DNA from: Ligula intestinalis
Lineage: Eukaryota; Platyhelminthes; Cestoda; Diphyllobothriidea; Diphyllobothriidae
Length of the DNA: 64,000 bases
NCBI GenBank assembly: GCA_036362985.1
Contig: JAYGXS010000003.1
Coordinates: forward strand, 48,082,197 to 48,146,196
Reading direction: 5' to 3'
A program made the position numbers and the translations under genes. This document shows, piece by piece, positions 29,912-42,400 of the stretch. Every line of letters starts with the position of its first letter. Position 1 is the stretch's first letter. The notes under the pieces are model-generated. The model was not told where the DNA came from. It made no database searches and saw only the letters and a program-made list of their open reading frames with translations.

Positions 29912-30905
29912 CAAAAGTGCAGCTCATATTTCCTCCTTGTCGGATCCAGGATTATTTTATGTGGCGTTGGTGTTTTTCTATGGTTCTTTGGGATGCCTGG
30001 GTCCCACATTTTCCTTCTTGGTTCGATCGTGAGGTGCTTCGTCAATAGTGCTCTTCGGCGACCCGTATTGTGTGTCGGGGCCTCAAATGTGTCATCTAGC
30101 ACTTCGAGTGCCAGGTTTTCGTCCGTGTTCTTAGCAGCATCTGCCGGTTCTGTTTCTGCTGCCACTTTTGTCGTTGTTACTGCTCTTTCTGCTTCTGCTA
30201 CAGCTGCCTCCGTCGCTTCAGTTGCAGTTGTCTCGGTTGCTGTTTCCTCTACGTCCATTGCAGCTTCCTCTGCTGCTTTTGCAGCTGATTCTTGTGCTGT
30301 ACTTTCTGCTGCTGCTGCCTTTGTTGTTGCTTCTTCGGCCTCTGTTGCAGCTACATCTGTCGCTTCCGTTGCTGACCCTTGTACTGTTCTTCCTGCTGCT
30401 GCTGCTTCTTTTTCTGATTCTTTTGAAGCCGCCCCTGCTTCTGTTGTTAATGCCTGGGTTTCTGCTTCCCCTGCTCCTGTTGCAGCTGCTTCTGTCCCTT
30501 TTGCTACTGCTATCTCGTCTGCTGCTTCTTCTGATTCTGTGGCAGCTGTTCCTGCTTCTGTTGCATGGCCTCCGTTTCTTGCTCTACTTCTGTTGCCTCA
30601 GCTACTGCCTCTTCTGCCACTGTGGATGTGGTTGCAGCAGCTTCCTCTAATATTATTGCTGCTATCGCTTACGTTGTTGCCGATTCAAGCCTGTCCTCCA
30701 GCGTGTCCTCTAGCCACTTCGTTTCATCGCTAACACCTGCCGGATTCCAGTTGCAGCTCCGCATCTCTGCCAGGAGAGTCATGAAACTGGCATGCCGTGC
30801 CTCCAAAATTTTCAGGACATGTGCTGGGCTACACATATTGTGTTCGTTTGTGCTGCCAGTTGTTATATTCCGTACCAAACAACTGAATCTCACCTGCATC
30901 GCCAC
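29911..30905 (-). pseudogene. broken Ala/Glu/Thr-rich Gag-like reading frame of the LTR element
   Basis: On the minus strand the frame starts in the primer-binding region and reads about 75 residues of normal complexity (AHVLKILEARHASFMTLLAE, then KWLEDTLEDRLESATT) up to a TAA at 30669-30671. The same frame continues Glu/Ala-rich for about 40 residues. A frameshift near 30560-30600 moves the acidic repeat to another frame, which runs through TEATEAAVAEAERAV to a basic tail (TGRRRALLTKHLT, ending DPTRRKYELHF) at 29911. The plus strand is also open here for 246 Ser/Ala/Leu codons, an effect of the degenerate GCT/TCT/GCA triplets. The minus reading is preferred because it agrees with the LTR signals. 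It has no zinc knuckle and no catalytic domain. Confidence 0.5.
30885..30904 (-). promoter_or_regulatory. primer-binding site candidate
   Basis: TGGCGATGCAGGTGAGATTC begins two bases inside the 5' LTR. TGG is the complement of the tRNA 3' CCA, as expected at the start of minus-strand DNA synthesis. The matching tRNA was not identified. Confidence 0.6.
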
Positions 30906-30906
30906 T

Positions 30907-31256
30907 TGTTATAGCCCAGTTTATTCGGACCCGACTATTAGGCAGAAGAAGCCAAGAGAGCGGTTCTGATAGGAAGACTTTATTCAAGACGGTACAGAGA
31001 CAACGGTATGAATTAGCGCGTTCAGTATAGCCTGTTATAAGGCGCTGGTCCTTCTAGACTGTTCCTGGTCTATCGGACGAGAGGGGTAGTTCTGGCGTGG
31101 TTCGCACGCCGCAGCACGTTCTGGAACATTGCAGTGCACGCGGGGCGGGCGTCACGTGGGCTCACGACATGCGCGGCCGGTTTTCCGGCATGGCTTATCT
31201 GGGGTGCACTGCCAGCTCTGGGCCCTGAGTGCGTCACCGTTCGCATCTCCATAACA
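30907..31256 (-). repeat. LTR (5' copy in transcription order)
   Basis: Partner of the LTR at 29579-29899. AATAAA is kept at forward 30920-30925. The TATA position reads TTATAACAGG here, a weakened box. A CCGG-rich segment around 31165-31200 is absent from the other copy. Confidence 0.85.
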
Positions 31257-31688
31257 GACATATACTTCCGTGTTTTCATATAGGTGAAGTTTAGCTTACT
31301 GTCGGAATAATTCCATATAGAAGATATCGGAAAGTAGATTCAGGTATGCATTTTATGACGATGCATTGACTGCGATCAACTTAAGTGTTTAGTTATTCAG
31401 TTTTGTAGCCAATTCGTGTTGTCACTAACCTTGGATCCAAAGAAAACTGCCGTTGCAGAACTACCGCACTGTTCCTCATTTACGAAATTTTGACACGTAT
31501 AGGACACCTCCTTCGGCAATGCGGAAATTACTGGGATTGCAAATTGACTCTACCCCTTCATACTGAGGCAGGATCTACTTTGATTTTGCGAGATGAAGTT
31601 GAACGATCATTTATTTTCTGTTTCGTGCGATTTGTTAGTTCGTCATTTCAACCATCTTCGGCCGTTGAAATCTTTTTGCTTTGCCCTT

Positions 31689-32075
31689 TTAGCGGTTACG
31701 GATAAACCTATGAACGTGCCAACTTTTTTCTCTATTGCTTGTTGCACCTGAAGACGCTATGGTTGCAAATTTTGTTTTGGCTTTTTCGGTGACTGTCAGC
31801 TGCAATTTCATATCTTGGAGTAAGGAACGTGAAAGTTTCTTTAACTTATCTATCTCCGTCTTAAGGCCATCTATATCCTTCTGCACACCCGAAAATATTT
31901 CGAGAAGTTTCATGCATGGCATGCAAACTTCGTCTTCATAATTGACGTCTACTAACCTTGGAAGGCTTGCATCTCTTTTAGTGGGAGGCTATTCCGTAGC
32001 ACCAAATCGGGGAATAAAATCCTCGGTTTTGCGACTAGGGCTTGTAATCTCAAGTAAATCAGAGAACGATGCTTA
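31689..32075 (-). pseudogene. coiled-coil coding remnant, unknown
   Basis: The minus strand reads SRKTEDFIPRFGATE, an in-frame stop, PPTKRDASLPRLVDVNYEDE, CMPCMKLLEIF and GLKTEIDKLKKLSRSLLQDM, ending at 31689. A CxxC pair precedes an amphipathic heptad pattern, as in ORF1 proteins of some LINEs. It could equally be a host gene fragment. No neighbour supports either view. Confidence 0.35.
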
Positions 32076-32142
32076 TTGTGATAGTCTAATTGTCCCACGC
32101 AACTTCTGCGATACATGGCATGCGGTTTTGCTTCTCTTTTAT

Positions 32143-32294
32143 GGCAAACATTTTGCATGAGGCCCTTAACATTTATTTTCGAGTCCCAAACTAGATTAGA
32201 GTAAGGGTAACCGCTATTGGCAAACATTTTGCATGAGGCCCTAAACATTTATTTTCGAGTCCAGAACTAGATTAGAGTAAGGGTTACCGCTATT
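32143..32294. repeat. tandem duplication of a 76-base unit
   Basis: Units 32143-32218 and 32219-32294 both begin GGCAAACATTTTGCATGAGG and end GTAAGGGT(A/T)ACCGCTATT. They differ at only a few positions, so the duplication is fairly recent. Confidence 0.9.
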
Positions 32295-35200
32295 GAAGTT
32301 ATATGCCGAAATATAAGGCAGACTAACTGTATGAAGAGAATATATAAACGATTCAGACGTTCGTAGATAACGGGAATCCCGGAGAACTGTAAACAGAGGG
32401 TGGTCACGGAGTAACGGTCTTTTTGACTATTGTCCTGTTGTAGACTGCTGAGGCTGGAGCTCTTGTGAAAGCGGATCCAAAAGCTTAAAACAAACGTCCG
32501 TCTGAGTTCTAAGTAGACCGAAATCTCGAAAATAGTATTTCCCACATAGGACGCGAACTAAAACCGCAATTTGAAGTGCCCTCTTTATGTGTCGGGCTCC
32601 ACATTGCAGATGGAGTTCTCACCTTCTAAGTGCCGATACATATGCTTTGGTGTCGAAAAGCTGCCACAGCTTTTTATTTTTCAAGGTTTTTCAATGACTG
32701 AATTTTCTAACTTCAAGGACCTAGGTTAAGGCTACACCAAGAAATTAGATCATTCGTTTCACGCGGATAGAGTTACAGCCAAAGTTGCGCAGAATTACGG
32801 CTACATTTCTTATAATGCCCGCCTTCCTGAGCTTAAATTAAGACTTTGTTCTTTGTTTGTGCTTCCCTTTCTAGAATACTGTTGCCCATTCTTCAGTCTA
32901 ATTAACGAATCGAGCCATTCAAAATTGAAAATGTCCCAAAAAATTTCACAGGAAAAGTCCTACATCCGACATTTTCCAATACTGCCTACTCATGTAGATT
33001 CCAGATAAAGAAACTGTAGTTTATTTAGGTCAAAGGATTGAAAGCAACTTCTGTATCATTTTTTGCTTTAATAATGGTTCAAATCTCCCGAAGATTTCTG
33101 TCACTACCCCCGTCAGCCCTCCCTACAACCTATGTATTTCCAAACTGATCATACCTCCTCAACATTTAAAAACTCTCTGTTCTTTGCTTCCATGTATAGC
33201 TTTCTTTGTGATAACCTGCCAATAGAAATCAGCCGTTAACCTGTGTATGTGCTTTCAAGCGGAGATTGCAAATTTATCTTCACACTGATTCTATTAACCT
33301 TTTAGGAGATCTTATTGAAAATATTATACTCTACATCGTGTCCCCAGGTACCACAATGTGTCCATAAACCACCAGTCATTCAAACAATGGAATTCATATG
33401 GACGTACCCAGTCTAAACGGTTCACGTTTCACTGGCTACTAACAATCACAAGAATTCCAGTATGGCTCCTGAGATGTCAAGGCCCCACGTCAACTGATGC
33501 TTTTTCGCTACATCTCATGTCATGCGCATTAGCGACGACGAGCTTATTATCCAATTCTGAGCGGCTATTGTAGTATAAGTTTACTCTACCCCTCCGTCTT
33601 ATTTTCCTAGGCAGTTTTTTTCTCCTACGCTCTTTGTGAAATGGAGACCCGTTAAACTATGTGTTTGTTTTCAGCGTAGGATTTCTTTTCACTGCATGTT
33701 TTTAGTTCACTACTTATTTCTAAACATCGCTGACTATTGCCCCAAAAGGAAACTTCGGCTAACAGTGTTACATATTTGTAAATTTTATCCGCGCAAATTG
33801 TCAAAGCTTAGTTTGTTTAGATAGTGACTTCCTGGCACTAAAAAATATCAATTCAAAAGTGGCCACTGCTGTCCGGGATATTGACTAGGGTTCCTTTGTA
33901 TAAAAAAGCCCTCACTGTCGTGCCTCATGTGTTTTCCAGTAACCCGGGATTTGATCGGATGATTTTAGTGTATTAGGCACAACAAGTACTAGACGCTTCA
34001 CCTTCTTGCTTACCGTTACGCTACACACGCGTAAACATAATATAACCCTTTTGCCCTCATATACGTCCACGAGTTTCGTCTTCCAGTCAAAACTGTTTGT
34101 CCCATTCCGGTTCTTTGTGGTAATCAGTAGCATGCGTTCATATGATAAATACGCGACAGCCTCAATCGCACACATGCACTCCTCCGCACGTGTCTCATCA
34201 TAGCTCACCAGTGACAGAAGGTAAAAATATTATCACCGTGCGTGTGGCGCGCCTTACCGGCCTGTCGAATAGGTCGATTGGTATTAGGATAGGCTGCCTA
34301 ATGAATTATATAATGATCTGTAGACTCAATGGATAGGGCCTTTAGACGTCGTAGAAGTTCCTCTTGAGGCTCTGTGTATCATTGGAGCTGCTGCTGTCAC
34401 CAACGGTCCCACTTCCGTGGCTCACTTCAACAAACATTAACAAAAGTTTTTGAATGATACCTCTGGCGGGTTCACCTGTACGAAGTAAGCTGTGTTTCCT
34501 ATTACGGAGCTGTCGGACCTCCAAATTGAACCTCATCCACTGGCTGCATACCCATGTTCAGATAGCCTTCACTTCTCGCCCCGATAACAGCAACCAAGTG
34601 GTAAGTGACCCCGTACTAATAACCAAATTTATTCTAATTTTACCACTGGAAGTAGATGGATGTCACAATGGAGACGAATGCTGTAGTCAAGCGTTATTTC
34701 CAAATGATGCCAGCTTTCCTCGGTTTTGCAACTCTGACGGTGGTCTTTGAGGTCTCTGTTGATGATTATCGCGGGTTCTTATGTTTTCACCAACTACTCG
34801 GTCGAGTCTGCAGTCTGCTTGGTCGCATCGCCGGCATCTCGGTAATGTTCTCGTGACTTCTACTGTCCTCTCCTAGTTTCGACCCTGTTGTCCCCGATGA
34901 GCTCACCTTGTCTCATCCCCATGATGCTACATGATTTTTCCCACGACAAGGAGCGTTCCGAACGCTAAACAGCACGATTCCATCTCATTGCATCATATCA
35001 TACCATATAAATATAACTGGTCATTTGAGCAGTTTTTCTCCTGTACTATTTTGGAAATCGGTGGCTCGCTGAACGCTGCCGCCAATTTCCTGTATAGTAT
35101 TTTTCCCCTGCCTCTTTCTCAGTTCTCCATATTTACCTAAAATTATTGACTATTATCTTAAATGACGGTCTGTTGCAAATCAGATCTGACTTAATATGTA

Positions 35201-36456
35201 CAACATACTACTCATTCCTATTGTTATAAAGTTGCTTACGGGCAGCTGTGATTACAAACTTTGTATTTAATTTAACCACAGCTCTAAGTTTGTAATAAAA
35301 GGACCCCTTAGGTCTTATATATGCAATTTATTATTTATAATAATAATAATGACAATAATAATAATAATAATTATTACTAGGCCACCTACTTTGCCACCAT
35401 CGAGGAGGACGATGTGTTGCCATACGTTAAACGGCTCGTGCAGACCCACTTAGCCGACAGCATCACCAAAGGCGTGACATTGCATGGAAGACAGCAAGGA
35501 AAAAATCTTTATTCGGGACAGAAGCATACAACGTCATATTTCTTAATTTCCAATACCTTATTTTTAACACACCATCCTTCAGAGGCTTATACTATTGCCC
35601 GCGGATCCACCACAGTGGACCGCTGCAGCTACGTAGATGCCTTTAAGAATACTTTCCGAAAGACATACGACCGGAACCTTTAGCGGGCCTTAAAGGGAGC
35701 AGCTGAGAGGTCTATTACCGGTTAGTCAACGCTAACGATTACGAAGTCATTTATATCCTCCTTTGCACACTATAACCTATGTCTATTTTTGAATTCCAGT
35801 TTCCGAACCGAAACCCGGCCCGTCCATTTGGAGATAGTATACCCCAAGACAATAAGCCAGAAATACTTTTGTATAACAATTTTTATTATATTTTTTATTA
35901 TAATCAAGTTTCTTAATGTGCAAAAGTGACTTTAGAATAATGCTACGGGATATATCATGCGAAGGAGGAGAGGGTTTCAAGAGAGATAGGCTTCCCGCAG
36001 TCAACATAAAAATTTGAGACACGAGTTTTCGTACAAACTGGCTTTTCAAAATCGTACGAAAGTTCGCGCGAAATATTCGTGTATTCGTATTAAATTCGTG
36101 GCCATTTTTCTATTAGTGATAGTTTTCGAAAATTTCCAATTTCAGTCCTATCTCGACAGTTATCCTGCGAGGTAAAGTTAAATATTTATTAAAAAAATGT
36201 TTTCAGTTAAGTTAGAAATGATAGCTATTACTTCAGAAAACCAAAATAACTTTCGGTTTTGCCCCGAGTTAATTTGTTTTAATATTTGAAGACGCCTCCG
36301 CTCTAGATGATTTGACGGACGGTCATCTCGTTTCCTGTTCGATCGCATGCGTTGTTGTTAATTTATACGTGCCTGTGTTACTGAAAGATTTTGGACGTCT
36401 TATAGTGTCCAAAGTATACCTTAAAATTTCTTCATATCGGATACTTGCATACTGCC
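32295..36456. other. intergenic stretch upstream of the R3H/AN1 gene
   Basis: No exon is recognised. CACTTCTCGCCCCGATAACA at 34569-34588 matches one end of the LTRs at 29579-31256 and may be a scrap of a solo LTR. A frame at 35414-35683 is open for 89 codons without a known domain. An acceptor-like TTATAG at 36400-36405 leaves open an upstream exon of the R3H/AN1 gene. Confidence 0.4.
35336..35370. repeat. (TAA)n microsatellite
   Basis: Short AATAAT repeats interrupted by GACA. A similar ATTATT run lies at 22790-22804. Confidence 0.85.
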
Positions 36457-39400
36457 ATGATCCGTCGAGTGGTTGAAGCTGTTGAGTTGTCTTCTGCAGA
36501 ACATGTTGACGCGGTCCCTTCTCCTTGCTTCTTCTCAGGATCCTATGAGGGCCTTTCAAGCCACTCTTTAGCCGCAGAAAAAACTACTGATATTGAGGAA
36601 GCTGAGTGCTATGATAGCCGTGCTGATTCTGCAAATGTGGTCTCTCTTTCCGAGCATTCCGCGCATTGTGTCGAAACTTCAGAATTGCCGTTGAGTTATG
36701 TCCTTCAACAGAGGACCGTCTGCCGTGGTCGGTCTTTGGAGGAAGGAACCGTCGAGGCATTTTGTGGAAACGCCTTTAGGAATTTTCGGCCTAGAAGTGG
36801 ATCGGTTACGCTAAGATATCGGTCTCTTCCAAAGCTTTATTCGCAGTCCAATCGAAAAATCAAAACAAAACCCAAAAGGCACCTAGGTACAACCGAAACA
36901 AACATTGGAAGCGTGGGTACCTGTATGACGCATGCAGCTACTGAGAAGCAGGAGGTTAATGGAATATCATGTCAAACCACTGAGGAACTTATTGCGATGG
37001 AGGTTCTAGTAATGCCGATGGTTTCGGATCCATTACAGATTGAAGTCAGGGTTCCAGCTTCTTCTCTGTCTACTGAGTGTTATAAAATTTTAAAGAAGGT
37101 AAGCTTGAATTTCATTTTTAAGTAGAGACTAGAGCTTTACTGTTTACATGCAGTATATTGATTGTAAATTTGGATGTTGGAAGATGACGACTTACGGCCA
37201 TTTTATTCTAAACATTTTATGTAGTGCTCTATTAACCTTAATGTTGGTTATAGTGTCCTCATGCGTGGCATGAAATAACAAATCAAAATTTATAGTGTAA
37301 TGTGGGCAACCGGAATCAACTCGCAAAGTTTAGCCTTATTGTCAGGGATCTAAATGCAATAATTTTGGTCAGAGAACCCTGATGTGGGAGGGAATAAAAC
37401 CCCTGGTGACTGCTTTTAAATACTCCCGTGGATTATTTTTTACCTAAACAAAATCAATGCTCATGTTATAGTATAATTCAAAGCTTGGTTACCGTTTTTT
37501 CGCAAATCGCATGCCAATTTTCCTGAAAATTCAAATGCAGCAAAGTATCTTCTTGTGCGATAATTGTGTCCAGCCTAAAAAAACCAGAAAGAATGAAACG
37601 TGGAAGCATATTTAATAAATTTCAACCTAAGAATTGCTTGCCTAACCAAATGCGCGACCGCTTCCTATGTTCCTGGTTCTTGTCACCATTTTAGAAAATA
37701 ATAACACAAGTTTTTTGAAAGCATACCAATAAAAAAGTATGCGTGGAAACAGAAACTGGAGGACGATCTTTGATGAAAGTCCATGCAAATTGTCGTAAAA
37801 TTTACTATCTGCTCTGATGGTTTCGTTAGACCAGTCAGAAACTCAACCACACACAACCAACAGGCCTTGCTGAAAAATCTTCGTATTTCCACCTAAGTGT
37901 AGTTGTCGTTTTTGCCCATCAGTTTATACCCAATGCAGGAATGGCATTTTTACAGTCGTAGTTATCGTTATGTTTGTAATTTTCTTCCGGGGCATTCCCT
38001 ATGTATAGAGCGTTTAGGGAGGTTTGTTACTTCTCACAGATCGTTGCAGACAATGAACTGGTGCTTCTTAACATTGGCAAAGGAAAAGCTAGATACGTTG
38101 TTATCAGAAAGAAGGCAAGTTTACAACAACGACAGGCTTTAGAAATGGAGGCGGCCTTGAAAGCAGCCGAGGAAGCCCGTCTGCGGAGAGAGAAAGAAGA
38201 AAGAGAAGGACAGGCAGGTATGACTGTTCAGATTCTGTTATTATCTGTTGTCTTTCATATTTTTTAACCGAGTTTTTAGTCCGTTTATTTATGACCGCGT
38301 TTCGATTTGATTCCAGCAACAAGAGGTACCCAAAGATTAACATAAAATTAAGACAGTTAGAATGTCAATTTATGAGTGGATGACCGAGCAGGGTGTGGAT
38401 ATTAGAAATCAGTGGCTAAAATTGGCAAGTTTCGATGATAAGATTTATCCTGTTCATAATCCGCTGAGGAAGATGAAGAAGGAAAGATCCATTGTGGACC
38501 AAAGTGAATTTAGGCTGACGTTTTGTAAACTCGCGTTTCCACTCATCTATCCTCACACTTGAAATATTTGACCACGAGGAAATTTGAACAGATTAAACTC
38601 CCACTCGATAAGAATTTTAATTTGATCCGTTATTTGCCTGTTGGGTGCAAATTGTCTTTGAAAGACGCTAAAGGCTAGAAAACTTTAATCAGACAGGTAG
38701 CAAAAAACTGATTATAAAGGTGGTGTTTAAGTATGTTGATATCCATTTTCACAACCGCAGAACTAATAGCAACTTCCAATTAATGATACATAGAGCATAA
38801 AACATAACTGCCACGTGTCGTTGAGACCTCTAATTAGGAGCTGGTGGGTGGAAGAAGAGTGAAGAACTTCATATGCATGAGGTAATTATTACAGATTTAA
38901 TTGAAGTAAGCTAGTTTTTACCCTTCAAAAATAGACCGCTTTAGTTGGATAGGTTCAGACTTTATAGTCTTTGCGCGAATAATATTGACAGCTATTGATT
39001 GACCTAAGCTCGTACACGAGAAGAACTTATTGTTGTAGTAATAAAGCTTCGTGAAGTAGGTCACAAGTGATAGGAAGTAGGGCAGATTTATCTGTGCTAG
39101 TTCGAAAAGGCATTTGCTCAAAAAAGACCTTTTTCAAAAAAAGGCAGTAGTCCGACTGGGAAGGATGCACTGAGTTCTGAAAAAAAATAGCAGAGCAAAT
39201 GCGGAGCGGATAACTGTACACACATTGCCTAGATTCCAAAAATGAAGCTTTGGAGTACCAAAGTATCGGGTATGAAGCTAAGAAGTTAAATTTTGAGTTA
39301 GGAATAATTTGTTCTGCGACCTTCAGCGGAACTTATGAGCGTGTCGGCAAATAGTGAAATTGGTGACCGACATTGATATTTCTTCATAAATAACATTGAT

Positions 39401-42400
39401 TGCAAAGAATGTGCAGATGTCGGACATTTTGGCTTCAGAATAGGTGCAATTAATGATATAAGTTACAAACGGTTAGAGCTACGTTGAAGCGAACTTGAAG
39501 AGTTGCGGAGCCAGGGATAAAGACTTTGACGGAACTACAATATCAACACTGGACGATATGTACCTACCGCTAGTTGTTGTTAATTTTAAAATACTCTGAC
39601 CTAATCGACAGGAAAGGTTAATTACTGATATGGTCTTTAAAGGTGCCCTCTACTTGTCGAATGTAACCAATAAATCTGCCTAACTTTCTTGTATTTATTC
39701 CGAAATTGTTGAAGATGAGTGAACGATCAAATAAGCAAAGCGTATAGTATGGCCAAGAGTTAAGAAAAGGAGAATGGATCATATAAGGTCTAAGGACAGC
39801 AAGGGAAAAACTTTAAAGAAGATTCATATCTGAATGAACACCGAAAGTTTAAACGTTAGGACCGATATCTTTCAATTAAATACGTTTTTAAATGTTCGGC
39901 ATCAGCAACAGTTTATGAGAGGATATGTGAATCCTATTGCAGAGTTACATATACCAACAGTTGTATCAATGTAATCCTGTTTAAAAGAAGGATAAGCTGC
40001 AGGCATTGTGAAAACCTCGTTAATCTAAGCTAAATTCTCAGTCTCGCAACTGCATGTTTTGCTTTTAATATGGAAACGGGAGGGAAAAATATGTGTTTTT
40101 AGTGTTCCCCTTTGAAGTAGTAAACTACCTGTCTAACAGAAGTTACCATTTTAAAATTGAAGAAATGGAACGACTGTCTGAACAGCCAACACACGTTACA
40201 ATGGCCATTCAAACAATGACAGAAGAGGAAGAGGTTGCAGAACCACCAGCTAAGGTGAGCAGGCATTAGCTGTATATTTTCAAGTAATTATGTAAATATG
40301 CACATATTAATCTTTTAAAAAGTCAGTTTACTATGATTTAGAGTTAGAAATCTTTGGATTGGTGTATACTATTACTGACTGCTGGTCATAAGTTGTGATT
40401 TTTTAATTCATTCCTTATATAAATAAGTGAAAAAAGATTTTACGCTCCACCTAGCTGTTCAATCCTTTAAGATGACAATGTAGAACGCAAAAAACCTGCT
40501 GAATTGACACTTTGAAATATTGTGTAGTTAAAAACCCCAATTGGTTTTAAAACGTGTCTTCAGGCCCTATTGCTTATTACAGTGTTTATTCTCCTTCATA
40601 ATTCTAGTCCTGAACTTTATTTACTCTATCACGATGCGCAAGCATATTTTACGAATGATAAGGTACAACTGGGGATAAAGTTCATGCCAAATGCCGAAAT
40701 TTGCGAAAGATTGTTCCTTTGTGTGATACCTACACTCGAAAACCTTCTGATATAAAGCGTATCGTTAAACATGCTCAGGGTTGCTCCTATTTTCGTGATC
40801 CCAATGCACAAACTATGCCTTGTTATATATTAGAGCAATCGAAATCGTGAGTTTAAGCTTCACAAAGATGGATATTAATATATAATTTGAAGAGGTATTA
40901 ACAAAGCTAGCAAATGAGATGGAGTTTGGGCCATACTTCATGCAAAAGGCCAAAGCTTGGCCAGGATTGAGAATCAGTCGCAGACCGGCATTAGTGCATC
41001 TACAAAGCTTTAAAATGAAATAGGCAATCTTAAAGTATTTAATAAATTAAAATAAATATAAAGCATACTAATTGTTTGTTTGCAAACAACAACTAATTTA
41101 GAGGATCCTCAAATTCAGAAAACGTGAAAAATAGCTTTTAATCCGACCGAGAAATATAAGCTTGATCGTCTGATGAACTCGTTACCAAACCATTTTTTAT
41201 GGTAAAAGCAGTTTCTTTTGTTAACATTTCTTTATAGATGTTTCTGGTGCTGAATTACAATAAACTGATACTGAATTAGTTTCAGACCGTTCTTTAAGTT
41301 CCAGCATATTTATCATGATTTTCACTGTTTTCAAGCCTTCTTCCGTAAACTTAGACTCTGTTTGACATGTATATCAAAACCTGTAAAATGAGATATTTCT
41401 TAAAATAATTCACCAAAAAGTGGCTTTATGAGCAAAAGCTATTTTAACGATGACCGTATAGGCCCTATTTATAAATTCGTCGAAACACCAAAACACATTG
41501 TCGAACAAAAAGGAAATCCACAATAGATTAATTTAAAAAAAATAACTTTCCATAAAAGATTGACTGTTTAGGAAACACCTTAGGTAGACATTAAGCTTTT
41601 GAATATCTGTGTATATTAAATTTTTCCAAGGTAAGGTCAGAGTGAAAATGGAGAACTTTGACCAGTTTTTCAATTTATCTGAAAGTCAATGATAGAGTTT
41701 TGGCTGATAAGACAGGGACTTACTTTTCTTTTTTCTTAAAATTGGCTCCCAAGGGGTGGGGAAGGGGACAGAATAAAATGTTATCAAGCTTAACTTCTCA
41801 GGTGACGAATGCATATCTAAAGAAGAAATGCTTCGAAATGGCTTCATAAAAAACAAGAAAAGCCACTTATAAGGCAACGTCTTTCTGTCCTAATCATTCC
41901 ACTTCCATAATGACCAGACTTATCACTAGTCTTATCAAAATTTTCAAATTTTTTTGTCAAAACTCATTTATACCAGTCGTGATACATTTCAGTTTGGTAA
42001 TGATTGATGGGTCCCATCGCCAATCGGTTACGAGACTCACTCTAGAGCCCCAAAAGCAGCCGCTCAGCGGATAGTCTATTATAGGCAAGACAAAATTATC
42101 TACAAAGACAAGGAGCACTGGAATGATCATCGCCGACGTATCAACCGTCACCAGCCAGCCATACCAAACCCCATGTGTTCCAACACCTGAGACTTGAACC
42201 TCCGAACCGTTCCTTAGAGGTGCAAAGCTTTACCAATTCGCTCACGGGTATGGCTGGCTGACGACAGCCAATAAGCCAGAAATTACCATTCCAGCCTGCT
42301 TTGTCTTTGCCGGTAGTCTTTTTGCCTAAAAATTGCAGTTGCTCACGTAGTTTGCGCTTAATATAGCAGAAATGCGCGCCCCCCACCCTATGGACTCGAA

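Larger units (their letters stand above)
29579..31256 (-). mobile_element. miniature LTR retrotransposon, complete ends
   Basis: Two direct repeats, 29579-29899 (321 bases) and 30907-31256 (350 bases), flank 1.0 kb. Both begin TGTTATAG and end ATAACA, the TG...CA ends of LTRs. On the minus strand each LTR carries AATAAA 18 bases before its end, and the left copy has a TATAAAA box 114 bases earlier. Two bases inside the right LTR is TGGCGATGCAGGTGAGATTC, a primer-binding-site candidate that starts TGG; a purine-rich AAAAGCGGGACG adjoins the left LTR. All four signals agree on minus orientation. The interior has no reverse transcriptase, protease or integrase. No clear target-site duplication is visible (GTAAC versus GACAT). 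It is a TRIM-like non-autonomous element, probably Ty3/Gypsy-derived. Confidence 0.85.

Noticed and set aside
29993..30733. 246-codon plus-strand frame rich in Ser, Ala and Leu, resembling a signal or membrane protein
   Set aside because: It is the reverse reading of an Ala/Glu/Thr triplet repeat inside the LTR element, whose LTR signals all point to the minus strand.
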